A stretch of DNA of 64,000 nt from Cricetomys ansorgei (taxonomy: Eukaryota > Chordata > Mammalia > Rodentia > Nesomyidae). The stretch spans positions 7,589,501 through 7,653,500 of the forward strand of contig JAMJFZ010001816.1 in assembly GCA_026225945.1 (NCBI GenBank). Direction: 5' to 3'. The notes beneath the pieces were generated by a model. It saw only the letters and a list, made by a program, of their open reading frames with translations. It ran no database searches and was not told where the DNA came from. Both the position numbers and the translations under genes were made by a program. This document shows positions 33,746-45,356 of the stretch, piece by piece (the stretch's first letter is position 1; each line of letters opens with the position of its first letter).

Positions 33746-35235
33746 CTCCAGCCTGGCCTGTGACTCCCTAGATGCAAGTAAATCCAGCAAAGGCTCCGTG
33801 AGAATCAAAATGAGCCTGTCGTCTCTTCTCTCTCTATGGGACTTCATTGAGGGTGAAGAGTTTACTGAGTATTAACATTTTGTTGTCAGTCAAATTAACT
33901 CTACTTTTTATTGAATTCTTAGACCATGAAGTCTAAGTTTGAATTTGCGGTCACTACACTCTTTTTTTTTTTTTTTTTTGCAGCCATTCGCAATCAGGAA
34001 AAGCCACTACAGTGACCTCTCATTTATGAGCAAGTACAGTAGATTATATTCACCACAAAATGCTAGCGACCCTGGGCTGCACTCATAGCATTCAGTGATA
34101 ATTCTACAATGTGTAGGATTAGGAGCCGAATCAGATGAGTGTCAACAGAAAGGGACAGAGATCCACACAGAGCAAAGAACAAAGAGCAGGTTACCCACGT
34201 GAGTTGATGACCTTTATCACTGACAGGCCGTGAGGACACATTTAAATAATGAACGTGCGTGTTTGGAAGTCTGACGGGCCTTACGATTAGCACCTGCTGC
34301 TCCCTCTATCCCATACTTCTGTAGCCGCCAGGAATAGAGGGAGAGAAACACAATAAAGGATTTCCACAGCTAAATCCACACACTCAAATTGTAAAGGATC
34401 CATCTACCTCTGCGCACCCTGTTGAAATGGCGTCTTCTACTTCTGTTTATTTTGTATATACCCTTCCTTGTAGAGGAGTCTTCAATAGAACAGATTTACT
34501 TTTCCATCAAAAACAATAAAGTATTCCAATTTCTCTCATCCTCCTCAGGAAAATTTATACCTCTCATTCGGGGACTTCTCTGCTAAACCCTCTCTCAACC
34601 TTGTGCAGACCCTGAAAGGAGCCTAACCAAACAGGAGACTCTCATAATGGTGCTCCTTCCAGTCCCTGGGTGCCAAGCAAATAGCCTTTACTCACAGATC
34701 ACATTCCAGGCTAGTTGAAGCCTCAGCTCCGCACATCCCGCATACTATAAAGTCATCCCACATTATGCTTTCCTAAAGGAACGTCTCAGCGCAAACCCCA
34801 ACAGCTACGGACATGCAGTTCCTCAAAAGGAATAACTTAGCTATCAAATTTCAGTCCAGCATTCAACAAGGCACATTAACTCCCCAAATAAACACATTGC
34901 CTGGGAAATTGTATTCATTTCATAATAAAAACAGATTAAATTGTCACTTTGAACTGAAAAATAATTACTCTTGAACCAAGTATACCAGACCAGATGCATC
35001 CATTTTGTAAAAGACAAGAAAGGAGATAAACAGAAAATATAATTCCTCAGTCATATTTGGAAACTATCAGAAAGAAATGAAAGAAAAATAAGGACTGTGG
35101 AGAGTCACGTGTGTAGGCCAGGGAATGAGGTAAATGTTGGCCATGCTTCCTATTAATATTCCTATTTAGTTCAGTAATTAGAGAGAAGTGAGGAAACATA
35201 TGAGTTTCAAATCATGTACCAAAATGTTTTGGGTT

Positions 35236-35267
<32 letters not shown>

Positions 35268-35394
35268 TGTCATGCGGGTGAAAATTAAGCTGTCCCAGTG
35301 AGAGGATGTTACGTTAATCCCTAACCCTTGAAGTGGCTAGCAATAGTTTCATTTACCAAATTTATTTGTATCCCCAAAAGACTAGGTTGAAATA
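33746..35394. other. Unannotated stretch with one exon-like edge
   Basis: No gene recognised. A run of 18 T plus GCAG (33962-33983) forms a strong acceptor-like site followed by 34 open codons (see findings). A T-rich GTTTT repeat sits at 35230-35268. Confidence 0.4.
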
Positions 35395-35612
35395 CTGTGT
35401 CGTTGCTCTGTGTCACTGTGACCAGTATCCTAAGGACAACTTCAAGGAAGGCTTATTCATGAGCGCTCATGCTGTGGGGGTCCAGAGAGTGTCAGAATGT
35501 CCCGCTGCAGATCTCCTTCTGACCCTTATTCTACCCTGGACCCCAGCCTGCGGGCTACTGCTCCTACCTCTCCTGTGGGTCTTTCCTCCCCTAATCGTCT
35601 CTGAAAATGCCA
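35395..35612 (-). mobile_element. MaLR-type LTR remnant
   Basis: Antisense pattern: ACTGTGTCGTTGCTCTGTGT, AGGACAACTTCAAGGAAGGC and CTGGACCCCAGCCTGCGGGC, resembling the 3' half of MT/ORR1-type LTRs. It runs into a (CA)n tract at 35611-35638. Confidence 0.45.
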
Positions 35613-35638
35613 CACACACACACACACACACACACACA
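35611..35638 (+). repeat. (CA)14 microsatellite
   Basis: Uninterrupted CA run of 28 bp. Confidence 0.95.
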
Positions 35639-36682
35639 AATGTACGCCTAAAGCATCTAAATCCAGTAAGGTTGTCAATGATGATAAACCATCACAAATA
35701 ATATTGAGACAAGCTTAATAAAATGGAAAGGCAGAAATTCAAAATTATATGAAGCAGACGAATTGTCCCAGCTGTGAAGAATATGATGCTATTACAGATA
35801 ATCAACAAATTTGGCTCTGAGTCTGTTGAACAATGATGTGAAACATTTCGTTTAAATTATCTCAGAGAAGAAACAATTTCCTCGGGATTACAACATCTTC
35901 CTGGACAATACATCTTGAAATAACGTTCCCAGTCAGAATGTTTGTGTAACAGAGTACCAAGTAGACCAAGGGACACAAGTCTCCAAAAAGAGTGTTCTTC
36001 TTATTGTCGCTTTTCAGATCACTTGTGTTAGTAACAGATCTTAAAGCCACACTTATTGCACAATGCAAGATGTATATTGTACACAAGGCAGCATAACAAA
36101 TTCATTAGCTTCCTGATGGTCCAACTTGATTAGTGATTATGGAAAATCATATCATAGAGGATGAAAAGACTCACGTTCAGCTGCTCCTGAGGTTGAACCA
36201 TACATTTTTACATTGAGGGGGAAAAGTGAATGTGTCCCTGTGTCCTAACTCTTGTGGGCCCTGAGCAGCTTACCAGCTCCAGTGCTAATTCTCAAAGGCT
36301 AATTTCTTACAGCTGTGGACAATCTACAACATGTCTGCCTCAAGGCAGATGAGTCTCATAGAGCTTTAAGCAGTTCAGATGTTGTTCTCGTATTGAAGTC
36401 TTTGAAGAGGAAGGAGAGAAATAATGTCTCTGTGCATACCCATGTAAGATCAACTCCGTATAGAGGAGAGACAATGAGGTAATCAATAGGTGGGGAAGCC
36501 TCTTCTTTCCCTTATCCCCATTTCTTTTACATGAAGTTGTTGAGAGGGAATCCACCAAAAAAGACTGCTCAAACAAAGGTTTAAGCCAATAGAAACTCTT
36601 TATTAGCCAGAAGGCAACTACATTTGGGTGTTCAGGATCCCAGTGGAGCATTGAGCCTTTCTCGGGGTGAGCTTTTAAGCTT
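35639..36682. other. Unannotated stretch
   Basis: No gene recognised. The part 36530-36680 has LTR-like wording (GCCAATAGAAACTCTTTATT) but I cannot place it in a family. Confidence 0.35.
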
Positions 36683-36697
36683 ACACACACACACACA

Positions 36698-36747
<50 letters not shown>
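36683..36747 (+). repeat. (CA)n microsatellite
   Basis: 65 bp of CA with a single CATA interruption. Confidence 0.97.
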
Positions 36748-36750
<3 letters not shown>

Positions 36751-38046
36751 CATATTCTGTGTTGACATACTTCAATTAACAAGAATGGTTAACCAAAGTG
36801 GAACTACAGAAGCCATAAAACCAAGTAAGTAGATTTGGAGCTTTTCCAAAACTATGGAATTTGATGAATTAGATCTTTGTTTTCATTTTGGCTGTTGGGA
36901 AGATCTGCATGCTGGGTTTTATGGCCTAAATGATAGGTTCTTCCATCATGGAGTCAGTTGTGCTAAGGTCTGGGGGCCTGTTACAAAGTTAGTTTGGTGG
37001 TATAGAAACAGAAACCTAAATCATTTCTGCATTGGTCCCAGCTCTTGAAGTCCGCATTAGTACCTACTTTGGCTTGCCACTCTCGTTCAGTCTTGCTACT
37101 TCAGAGTAATCAATTTCATCTCCACGTTTTTCTCTTTCCTGCTCAGTTTCATCAACTGAAAATTAAGGAGAGTCGAGAGGCACTTGATAAGACCTTGCCT
37201 CTCTCAATCTGTGCCCCCACTTGTGTTCATCTATAAAGAGTTTCCCCTGTAACTCACACCACGCAGTGATGTAACTTTCCCAGTCACCTTGTATGGCACC
37301 TTATATGTAATGGCTCTTACAGGAGGACTCTCATGTGGTGACATACATGTAAAGACTTTTTCTTCTCTATGAATTTAACATAGGAATCCATGCTATGACC
37401 ACATGTTGCTTAGTACTCGTCAAATGTGGCCCCAAAATGACTGAAAGCCTTCCTATTCTTGTGCATATCAGGATACTGACTCAGAATGTCCTGCTTCCTG
37501 GTGCCCTTCCCTATAATGCTTAAGTATTCTTGGCTTGTTCTTTTGGTGTGCGAAACTTAGTGGGGTTCTGAATGTTGACATTAATTCCTCAAGGGGTGCT
37601 CAAGATCCCTATAGGTATCTACCACCCACAATGTGTCCTCTCACAAGCCAGTGCGCAGACCGAAGCAGGTGTGTTGTTTTCCATAAGAAATGAGCTCACG
37701 TGCATAAGCTTTCCAAATTCATCAATTTTCTGAAGAAATGACAAGCTATAAAGACAGACACTATCACTCTTCACACACCCTTCCGCCTCTCATGGACATC
37801 CACTTGTAAGTTACATAGAACCCTTTAAAAACAAAACTCAACTCACTTCCCTAATGCTGCTTCATTCTCAGGAGGTCACGTCTCCAGGAACGCCTATTTC
37901 CCAGAATACACTGGCATCTCACAACCCATAAATGCTATTGCTTAGTGTTTGTTGTTGAAAAGAGTCACGACACATGCCATATTTAGAGAATCAAAGAAAG
38001 AAAAATTAACCATATAAAAAAGTAATTCAAAAAATACATTTTTCCC
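36748..38046. other. Unannotated stretch
   Basis: No gene or repeat family recognised. The plus-strand open frames at 36854-37048 and 37045-37236 have no flanking splice signals. Confidence 0.35.
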
Positions 38047-38236
38047 ACTGTGTGTGGTGGTTCATTCCTTTAATCCTAGAACTTGGGAGTCAGAGGCAAA
38101 CAATCTCTGAGTTCAAGGCCAGTCTGGTCTACAAGGCAAGTTCCAGGACAGCCAAGGCTACACAGAGAAACCTTGTCTCAAAAAACTAAATTATAGATAA
38201 ATAGATAGATAAATAAATAAATAGATAAATAGATAA
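38047..38236 (+). mobile_element. B1 SINE with GATA/AAAT tail
   Basis: TGTGTGTGGTGGTTCATTCC, TTTAATCCTAGAACTTGGGA, AAGGCCAGTCTGGTCTACAA and CAGAGAAACCTTGTCTC define a B1. Its poly(A) tail has turned into an ATAGATAAATAA microsatellite (38195-38236). Confidence 0.88.
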
Positions 38237-38299
38237 TTCTTAAAATGATTCCTAGCACATAATTAGCTCTCAGTAAAAGTATGCTATAATTCTTTACGC

Positions 38300-39110
38300 T
38301 ATAATTCAATAAATGAATATCTACTGTGTTCGTGCACAGCAGCATATTGATAATCCAATAGAAAATAGGGTCTTTAGATAAGATATGGCTTTGGGGGAAA
38401 ACTTAATAATATTCTGCTAAAAGAACAAAACAACAAAATGACTCCTAATGACTTATTTGGTGTATCCATATATCATTACATCCTTCAACCCTCATTAGAG
38501 AAGTTGCTTCTTGCAGTAGATGGGAATTAACACAGAGACCCACAACTGAGAATGAGAGACTTTGAGATGCTTAGTCCTCAACTGGATATCTTCATCAGAC
38601 CCTTCTCTCAAGGCTAGGGTACCTATGTGGAAGAGGAGGCAGACCGATTATAAGCCCAGAGGTTGTAGGCGACTCCAAGGAGACAGCATTTTCCGGACAC
38701 GATGGGGATGATGCACATATGACCTCATACCGACTGTGACAGCAGACACAAATCTCAGCATGGAGAAGGAGAGGCCGCCACAAAGTTTTACCACTTGCCA
38801 AGGAGCTATTTGAAATTTATACGTGGGAAAAATTAAATAAGTTTTCTTCAATGAAATGAAGCATGGTTATCAACCACACTCCAGGGCATGTCTCATGCTC
38901 GAGAATAGTTGGCCAAAACTAATCGGACTCCATCTGTACGTGTGTGTCTGTGTGCTGTTGTTTTGTTGTGGTTTGTTTGCTTGTTTTCGTTTTTGATGGT
39001 TTTGAAGATAGAGAAAGAGCACATGAAGCTGTTTGTGTAGGAAGGTGGCTGGACTCTGTGAAGACTTGTGGAAATAATTGTATGAGCAGTTTAAAAGTTA
39101 AATTTTAAGT
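38300..39110 (+). mobile_element. L1 (Lx-type) 3' UTR, copy A
   Basis: Sense L1 3' UTR: TTGCAGTAGATGGGAATTAA, CACAGAGACCCACAACTGAG, GACTCCAAGGAGACAGCATT, GGAGCTATTTGAAATTTATA, a T/G-rich stretch (38955-38995), then GAAAGAGCACATGAAGCTGT. It is a close relative of the copy at 57420-58150. No ORF remains. Confidence 0.8.
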
Positions 39111-39348
39111 GTAAAAAAGAATAGAAAGAAAAGATGACTACCAATCCTCATTAGGTTACAAGCAACTACTACTTGAAACTTTTGATGACTATTATTAAAG
39201 GAATAAGTGAATTTTCTGTGATTAGAATCAAGAATTTGTAAGTTGTTGAGAAGTGTTAGTAGACTTTGTAAATGGCAGCGGATTTCATCCTAGTCATCTT
39301 CAGAAGGACAAAGATAACCCCTTACATTTAAGATCTTCAGAACTCAGG

Positions 39349-39555
39349 CTGAACAGATGAGCCCTGGCTGCTCTCACAAAGGACCTGAGCTTGGTTCCCA
39401 GCACCTGCATGGTCCCTCACAACCTCAGCCACTCCAGTTCCACAGGATCAGACGCCCTCTTCTGGTCTCCATGACTACTGCACACACATAGCGCAATAAG
39501 TACGTGCAGACAAAACACTCACGCACATTAAATAAAAATAAATAAATCACTTTAA
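39349..39555 (+). mobile_element. B3 SINE
   Basis: GCTGAACAGATGAGCCCTGG, GACCTGAGCTTGGTTCCCAG, CACTCCAGTTCCACAGGATC, GACGCCCTCTTCTGGTCTCC and a final AAATAAAAATAAATAAATC. The box GCCCTCTTCTGG at 39454-39465 is the B3 CTCF-like site on the minus strand. Confidence 0.88.
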
Positions 39556-39954
39556 AAATAGCCAGTTCTAAGATGTTCTGAACTCTTTAATGTCCCAGGA
39601 AAAGGTGTTTAACATCTTTCCTGGAATCACTCGCTGAGTCACCTGGGCCTGAAAAGCAGTTAACAGTTTCAAATAATATACAAGCAAAATAACATCAATG
39701 CTTAAATTTCTATTAATTAAAAGCAATTTCATTTTTAAACAAATTTAATTTTTATTATTAGAGCATGCCAAGAATATCACACTCCAAAAGAGTTCATCGT
39801 CTGAACATATCTCGGTTACATAGCACAAACCTTAATCACTGGATGAGTGCAGAGAAACACTAAACAGTAAACACATGAGAGGATGTGGGAAAGAAGAATA
39901 CATGGATCTTAATATGCTATACAAAATTGTTATAACAGCTTTATTTACTCACTC
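39556..39954. other. Unannotated AT-rich stretch
   Basis: No gene or repeat family recognised. Confidence 0.35.
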
Positions 39955-40072
39955 ATTATTTTAGACAGGGTCTCTCTATACAGTTCAGGGTTGCTAAAAT
40001 TAGCAATCCTCCTGCCCCGGTCTCCCAAGCTGTAGGACTACAGGCACACACCACCATGCCCTGCTGCCATGA
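39955..40072 (-). mobile_element. Old B1-like SINE
   Basis: Antisense pattern: TTTTAGACAGGGTCTCTCTA, AGCAATCCTCCTGCCCCGGT, CTCCCAAGCTGTAGGACTAC and AGGCACACACCACCATGCCC. It is more diverged than the B1 copies at 15.8 and 32.2 kb. Confidence 0.65.
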
Positions 40073-40729
40073 TGTTTCACTTCAAGATGAAACTACTCGT
40101 TCTCAGATGTGATTAGAAGAACCCACCAATGGCCCCTCCTCTTTCAGGACTGATCCTGTCACATGTTGTCAAGTCTCAAGTACTTTAGTCCAAAGGGTTC
40201 CAACTGTCATTCTAAACGCAACTGAGGCTGACCGACCCCAGGGGTCTCTCTTCAGGGGAGCATCCATCTTGCTACCCAGTGCCATGCCTTAGTTGTTCCC
40301 CAAGTTCTTGGTGTGCAGCCTTATGCTGGAACACAGCCTGTGCTGACCCTGGGAAAGTGTTCCCCGGTACTTCTCACTTCAATGATGCTGGTCTCATATT
40401 AACCACAGCTGATTTTTCAGCCTCAATTAACCAGCGTCTACCATGCTAGCAAAGCAAAAGTTTTACCTCCACAGATCTCAATTCAAAGATGTCAAATAAA
40501 AAAGCTCTGATAGAGTCTTCAAGGGACTTTCAAACTTCCCTCTATGATTCCACAAGTTGCATCCATCACCTGCGTTTCTCTCAATGCTTACTTTTACAGA
40601 CTCCCACAAAAAAAGCCCACTTCTGAGCCCTAAATGGCTTTTCAAAGTCCCAAATGCCTCCACAATTCTCCCTAAAACAACATGGTCAGGCCCATCACAG
40701 CAAACTTTCGCTCTCTGGTACCAACTTCT
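40073..40729 (-). mobile_element. MaLR internal region (5' part)
   Basis: On the minus strand, immediately downstream of the LTR end, AGTTGGTACCAGAGAG sits where MaLR elements have their primer-binding region, and the sequence continues like the non-coding internal part of MaLR retrotransposons (CAGCAAACTTTCG, CTAAAACAACATGGTCAGGC and TCTGAGCCCTAAATGGC on the plus strand). It is cut off at 40073 by an old B1. No functional open frame is present, as usual for this non-autonomous family. Confidence 0.55.
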
Positions 40730-41180
40730 TATTCTACTTTGCTTTCTGTTGCTGTGGGGGAAAACAAACAAACAAACAAAAAAACAAAAGCAAAAACACT
40801 GATCAAAACCAAAGGAAAGGGTTTATTTCAGTTTACAGGTTGCAGTCCACAGTCAAGGATAATTAAGGGAGGAGCCCAAGGCTGTAGTTCATCCCAACAA
40901 CCTACCTGGTTAAGTAGTGCGTTTTCTCAGGAATTCTGATCTCAGGGTCCATGTGTCTGGAGTGAACGTTGTGTGTGAGACAAACTGATCTTCAGCGTAC
41001 AAGAGCCGGATGGATGCTGCTCTCATGCCCCATTCAGATCCTCTTAACCACAGCACCACGTACCATGACAATTATCCTCTGCTAACAAGATTGGACTCAC
41101 CAGAGAAGCTTTACAGCACCCTTTCCAGCCTCACCTCCGTGTATCCCCTAACATAGAACCAGCTAAAACAAAAGTGCTAC
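40730..41180 (-). mobile_element. MaLR 5' LTR
   Basis: Plus strand: TTGCTTTCTGTTGCTGTGGG, an A/C-rich insertion (40765-40798), CCAAAGGAAAGGGTTTATTT, CAGTTTACAGGTTGCAGTCC. This is an antisense MT/ORR1-type LTR 3' end. The outer limit near 41180 is approximate. Its attachment to internal sequence shows it is not a simple solo LTR. Confidence 0.6.
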
Positions 41181-41453
41181 ATATTGTTAACACTGCCCCA
41201 GACCGGGGTAATTCCACAACCCGATTTGGTAGACAATAGCAAGGCAAGGTTTTTACTTCCCGTGACACCAAAGATCTGCCGTTTCCTCTTCCTTATCTTG
41301 TTTCTCCCTCAACTTCCTCAGTTTTTCTGAAAACACTTCCTCAATAAATCACCTGTTGTGGTTAAAACTACCCTACCAAAGGCTCTTCTCCTGTGGAATG
41401 GAACTAAGATAGCAACTTTGTTCGGATAAGAAACTGTAGAAGGGGTTAATTTA

Positions 41454-41625
41454 AGGCAAGTGTGGTGACTCAAATCTACAATTGTAACATTTGACAGGCT
41501 CAGAACTATCACCATGAGAGGTGGGACGATCATCATGTGTTTGACACCACCCTGTGATACATATTGAGTTTCCAGGCCAGTCTAGGCTACAGAATGAGAC
41601 CCTGTCTCAAAAAAGCCAAAAGTGA
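41454..41625 (+). mobile_element. Old B1-like SINE
   Basis: GGCAAGTGTGGTGACTCAAA, TTTCCAGGCCAGTCTAGGCT, ACAGAATGAGACCCTGTCTC and AAAAAAGCC follow the B1 order. The middle part carries a duplication or insertion. Confidence 0.6.
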
Positions 41626-42366
41626 GGGGGAGAGGAAAACTGCTAATTTAAAGTGTAGGCTATTTTGCCCTACCTCCAGATAAGTAGATTTTATATATAT
41701 TTATGTGTGTGTGTGTGTGTGTGTGTGATAAAGCTCAGAATTAGGTATTGTAAACCAGCACCAAATACAGATTCAACAGAGTAGCCCATTATCGTTTGCT
41801 GGACTAAACCTTCAATGCATACTATCAACAATGGGAAGCTGAGAACATTACTGATGTAGCAATACTCTCAGTCAATGCACCTGAGAACAAGTCTGTCTAT
41901 AGTTACTGCCAGGACTTTCCAATTCCCCTTGCTTCCACTTTATGATACGACTTCCACTCTGCTCATGTTTACAACTTCAAAATGTTAATAAAACATGATA
42001 AGTGCAAAAGTCGAAATAAAGTAGAAGAGGTGACACGTAAGTAATGGGCTGCACACTCCTAATTTAAATCATATATATTTATTCCCTCACTCAGTAACCG
42101 AATCCTAACCAAATGAATTTGTAATATATTCCAGTCTAGTTTTATTAGGATTTGTGCTGTATGGGTAAATGCGAAAACAAAGAAAATATATTGCTACATC
42201 AACGTATATTATTCATGCATATAAAGCTCTGTGTACCTGCCCACGCGATGGAGAAGGCGCATTAGGAAGTCGATTACAATAACAAGAAAAGGTTATTTGA
42301 GTCAAATCAAAGCAATAAATGGGCAAGAGAAAAATTGTAAAATATTTGTTTTACATTTTCCTCCAG
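41626..42366. other. Unannotated stretch
   Basis: AT-rich sequence with a (TG)12 run at 41704-41727. It ends in the polypyrimidine tract of the exon-like segment below. Confidence 0.4.
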
Positions 42367-42566
42367 TGACACATAAAACATTATCTTCTTCTCCAAGAGA
42401 TTACGAACACTTCTGCTCTGTCATGTGGCACAGCGCAGTGATTTGTTTAGAATCATTTCCGTCCCTAAAGTTACACGAGCTTCCTTGTACTTTGGAGGAA
42501 CTGTATTTTGGGCTGCCTCCATTGCTGGATGCTACTGTTTTTATTTATAATGACTCTCACATCGAT
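42367..42566 (+). CDS. Candidate internal coding exon, unknown gene
   Basis: A 200-bp segment lies between a strong acceptor (TTTTACATTTTCCTCCAG, ending 42366) and a strong donor (GAT then GTAAGTATA from 42567). Of the three frames, the one with two leading bases is open across the whole segment: 66 complete codons, acceptor phase 1 and donor phase 0. Its product is not low-complexity and includes CTLEELYFGLPPLLDATVF followed by an IYNDSHID end. No membrane segment or known motif is visible and I do not recognise the protein. The frame stays open upstream through the presumed intron to 42231, so openness alone is weak evidence; the paired splice sites are the main support. It may also be a non-coding or decayed exon. 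Confidence 0.35.
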
Positions 42567-42789
42567 GTAAGTATAAAAGAAACTTTAACAAAACTCTTAA
42601 TTTACTAACTTTAAATTAGAGTCACCACACCTGGCATTCCCTCTTAAAATACACCCATATTCGTTGACAATGTGCAGAGCACTCGGATGGATTTGGCTGT
42701 TCTCTTACGCCCATCGGTGTGCCTCGCTTACTGGGTGGGAGCGCATCCCTTCAGGAGCTGGCTGTTTATATTCCACAGCTGTGCCTCTG
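42567..42789. other. Unannotated stretch
   Basis: Presumed intronic sequence after the candidate exon. Nothing recognised. Confidence 0.35.
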
Positions 42790-43130
42790 CTCTGTCATCA
42801 GTTTGAAGGTCCTTCAAAAAACTAAGAGAACTACCATTTGACCCAGCTATTCCATTCTGGGATATAAAAGATTCTAAGTCAATTTGTCACAGAGATTCCT
42901 GAACATCCAAGGCTAATTGCTGCATTGCCCGCAATAGTTAAGCAATAGGGCCATCAACATACCTAGAGATAAATAAAATGTGACTCGTGTATGAAATGGA
43001 ACTTCGTCGGCTACAGAGAAAAGTGAAATCACAGTATCTTCAGGAAAGATGGGTGGAAATAGAGACTGTGATGTCGAGTGAAATGAGGCTGAGTCAGAGT
43101 GACGAATACTGGGTTGTCCCCCTTGTATTA
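42790..43130 (+). mobile_element. Old L1 (L1M/Lx-like) ORF2 end and 3' part
   Basis: Sense L1 order: CAGTTTGAAGGTCCTTCAAA, ACTACCATTTGACCCAGCTA, TTCCATTCTGGGATATAAAA, TTGCCCGCAATAGTTAAGCA and GAGTGAAATGAGGCTGAGTC. ORF2 is too short and broken to code. Confidence 0.75.
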
Positions 43131-43233
43131 TTCAAACCCAGCTTTAAATGTGTGTGAGAGGGGAAGAGCTGAAAGGAGAAAGGAGAAATAAAACAGGACA
43201 AAAAATATCTAAAGGGGCAAAGAAGATGGAATA

Positions 43234-43415
43234 GGTATATATATATATATAATATATATATATAATATATATATACACACACATATATTAATTATAAATT
43301 ATATATTATATTATATGTTATGTTATATATCATATATCATATATCACATGTCACATATCACATATCATATATCATATATTATATATAATATATAAATATT
43401 ATATATATGTATATG
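43234..43415. repeat. AT-rich tandem block
   Basis: Alternating TA runs, then repeats of CATATAT/CATATCA at 43325-43380, then TA again. Lies inside L1-derived sequence. Confidence 0.92.
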
Positions 43416-43419
43416 CAGA

Positions 43420-44125
43420 AGAGAAGGTCATCTGTTGTGGGAAAAGGAACCAACAAAAGAGAGTTAGGAGTCCTGGAGAGATCCTGGAGAGACCACTCGG
43501 GGAGGAGGGATAAGAACAAAGTGTGATGACACATATCCATGAAAATACTATAGTGAAACCCATTACTGATATACACACAGAAAAATCTCCTTTAAAAAAT
43601 TGCTCTTATCCCAGTGAATACATCTACAAAACACTCTCACACCTAAGACTCAGAGAACATTGCAGACAATGGGGTGGAGAGACGGTAAGAGCCCGAGGAG
43701 CAGGGAATCTGCAGTGAGATTTTTGTCTCCTAGTAATGTCAGAAGCTGCACCCATAAAGGCTCACCAGCATGACCGCCTAAACAGGAGCTGAGCAAGGGC
43801 AGAGTGGACCGGAGACAGCCTAGGAGGCTCTATAACCCCACATAAAGAACTACGGGAAGCTGAGGAATGCTGAGAGTGGGAGAAACAGTCTAACCCAGGG
43901 AGGAGCACACCAGCTGGTTATTCAGTATCACATGGCCAGCCCTGAAAACACACACATAAACAATGCATGCATATGCGTGTACATTTATGCATGTAGAAGC
44001 AATTAATAAGTAGAGGACATGCGTTTGACAGAAAGACAGGTATATGAGAGGGTTCTTAGGGAGGAAAGGGATGGGAGATATAGTATGATTATATTATAAT
44101 CTCAAAAATAAAAGAAAAAAGTTAA
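43420..44125 (+). mobile_element. L1 3' UTR, full 3' terminus
   Basis: CTATAGTGAAACCCATTACT (an L1 3' feature near 43550), then the UTR: TGGCCAGCCCTGAAAACACA, AGCAATTAATAAGTAGAGGA, GTATATGAGAGGGTTCTTAG, GGAGGAAAGGGATGGGAGAT and the end ATTATATTATAATCTCAAAA plus an A-rich tail. It may be one element continuing from 42790 or two overlapping insertions. Confidence 0.78.
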
Positions 44126-45356
44126 AAATCCACCAAAACTGCCTTGAAATCATACATATAAAATACAAAAAGAAAAACAATAAAGTTCTGAGAGAATTCT
44201 GTACCCTCTCAAATTACATCCCAGGGTTCTAATTTTTTGCTTTTAAAAAAAATCCCTAATTGAAAGTCATCAAGGATCCAATATGGGTGTAATGTACACA
44301 ATAAATACTCACCACTCAAGCTTCACCGGTGAGACCCGTGCAGTCCCATCTTACTTAGTAATTAATTGATGTTTGTATATTTATATACCTTTATTAAAAC
44401 CTTAACATTTCTACTAATTTCCAAATTGCAGCTGTTAAAAGCAATACCTACAAACAGCTTTACCGTTTATGCAAACATTCCTTTAATTCAGAGTGCCGTT
44501 CTCATCCTTCCTCAATTACAGTCTTCAAGGCAAAGACGGAGAGGATGTGTGTCTTTCGAGTGTCCCACCCAACCATCTACTCTGAGTCTTAAACCTCTGG
44601 GAAGTTAGGAAGAAGCTGCCCTAGACTGAAAGGATGTACCCAGGCATGAAAACTCTTCATAGTGCATGGTCGTCTTTCATTTTATAACATACTGTCCAAC
44701 AGGTTTCCAAAGTAGAAGTTGGGAATCTCGTGCTCGGGACCAGGCTATAATCAGACTCTCCTTCAGTCCTTGTCAATGTTTATCGTTGTCAAAGTCAAGC
44801 TTTTGCCTCTCTGGTGGATCTAAAACTTTATTGTTGTAATTTGCAACTTGCTTAGTGGAGCAGCCTTTTCGTCATAAGACATTCGCCATTTCACTCTTCC
44901 TCCGTCTCCTGTGTCCTCCGTCCCCAAGGGAGCTGTCCTCCTACGGACTTGTAGATGTGTGCTAGGTACACTAGAAACATTGACGGCTGCGAAGCTTACT
45001 GAAATGAAAGTAGAGATCCGGTGTCTGTCACCCCACCCCTGGGTTTTTCTCCGGAGATTCAATCACCTTGTGTACTCTCAGCTGTTTTTCATAAAATTTA
45101 TTTTCCCTGTTTTGAAATAATGTGATTATATGCTGTTATTATTATTGATTTCCTATACAGAGGGTGAGGGTTTAGCATTCTTACACCATTATCTCGTCCT
45201 CCCAATAAAATTATAACTCATTTTCTTCTTAAAATATTATAATTTAGAACGTTAGATTATATAAAAATCGACCAATGTTTAGATCATTACTACCATTATT
45301 GCCTTTCCTCTTCTAACATTAGTTTTTCCTGAAATAAATAATTGCCTCATTCCCTC
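44126..45356. other. Unannotated stretch
   Basis: No gene recognised. A pyrimidine-rich run ending in CCCCAAG (about 44894-44930) precedes a short open segment on the plus strand, but no good donor follows, so I do not call an exon. Confidence 0.35.
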
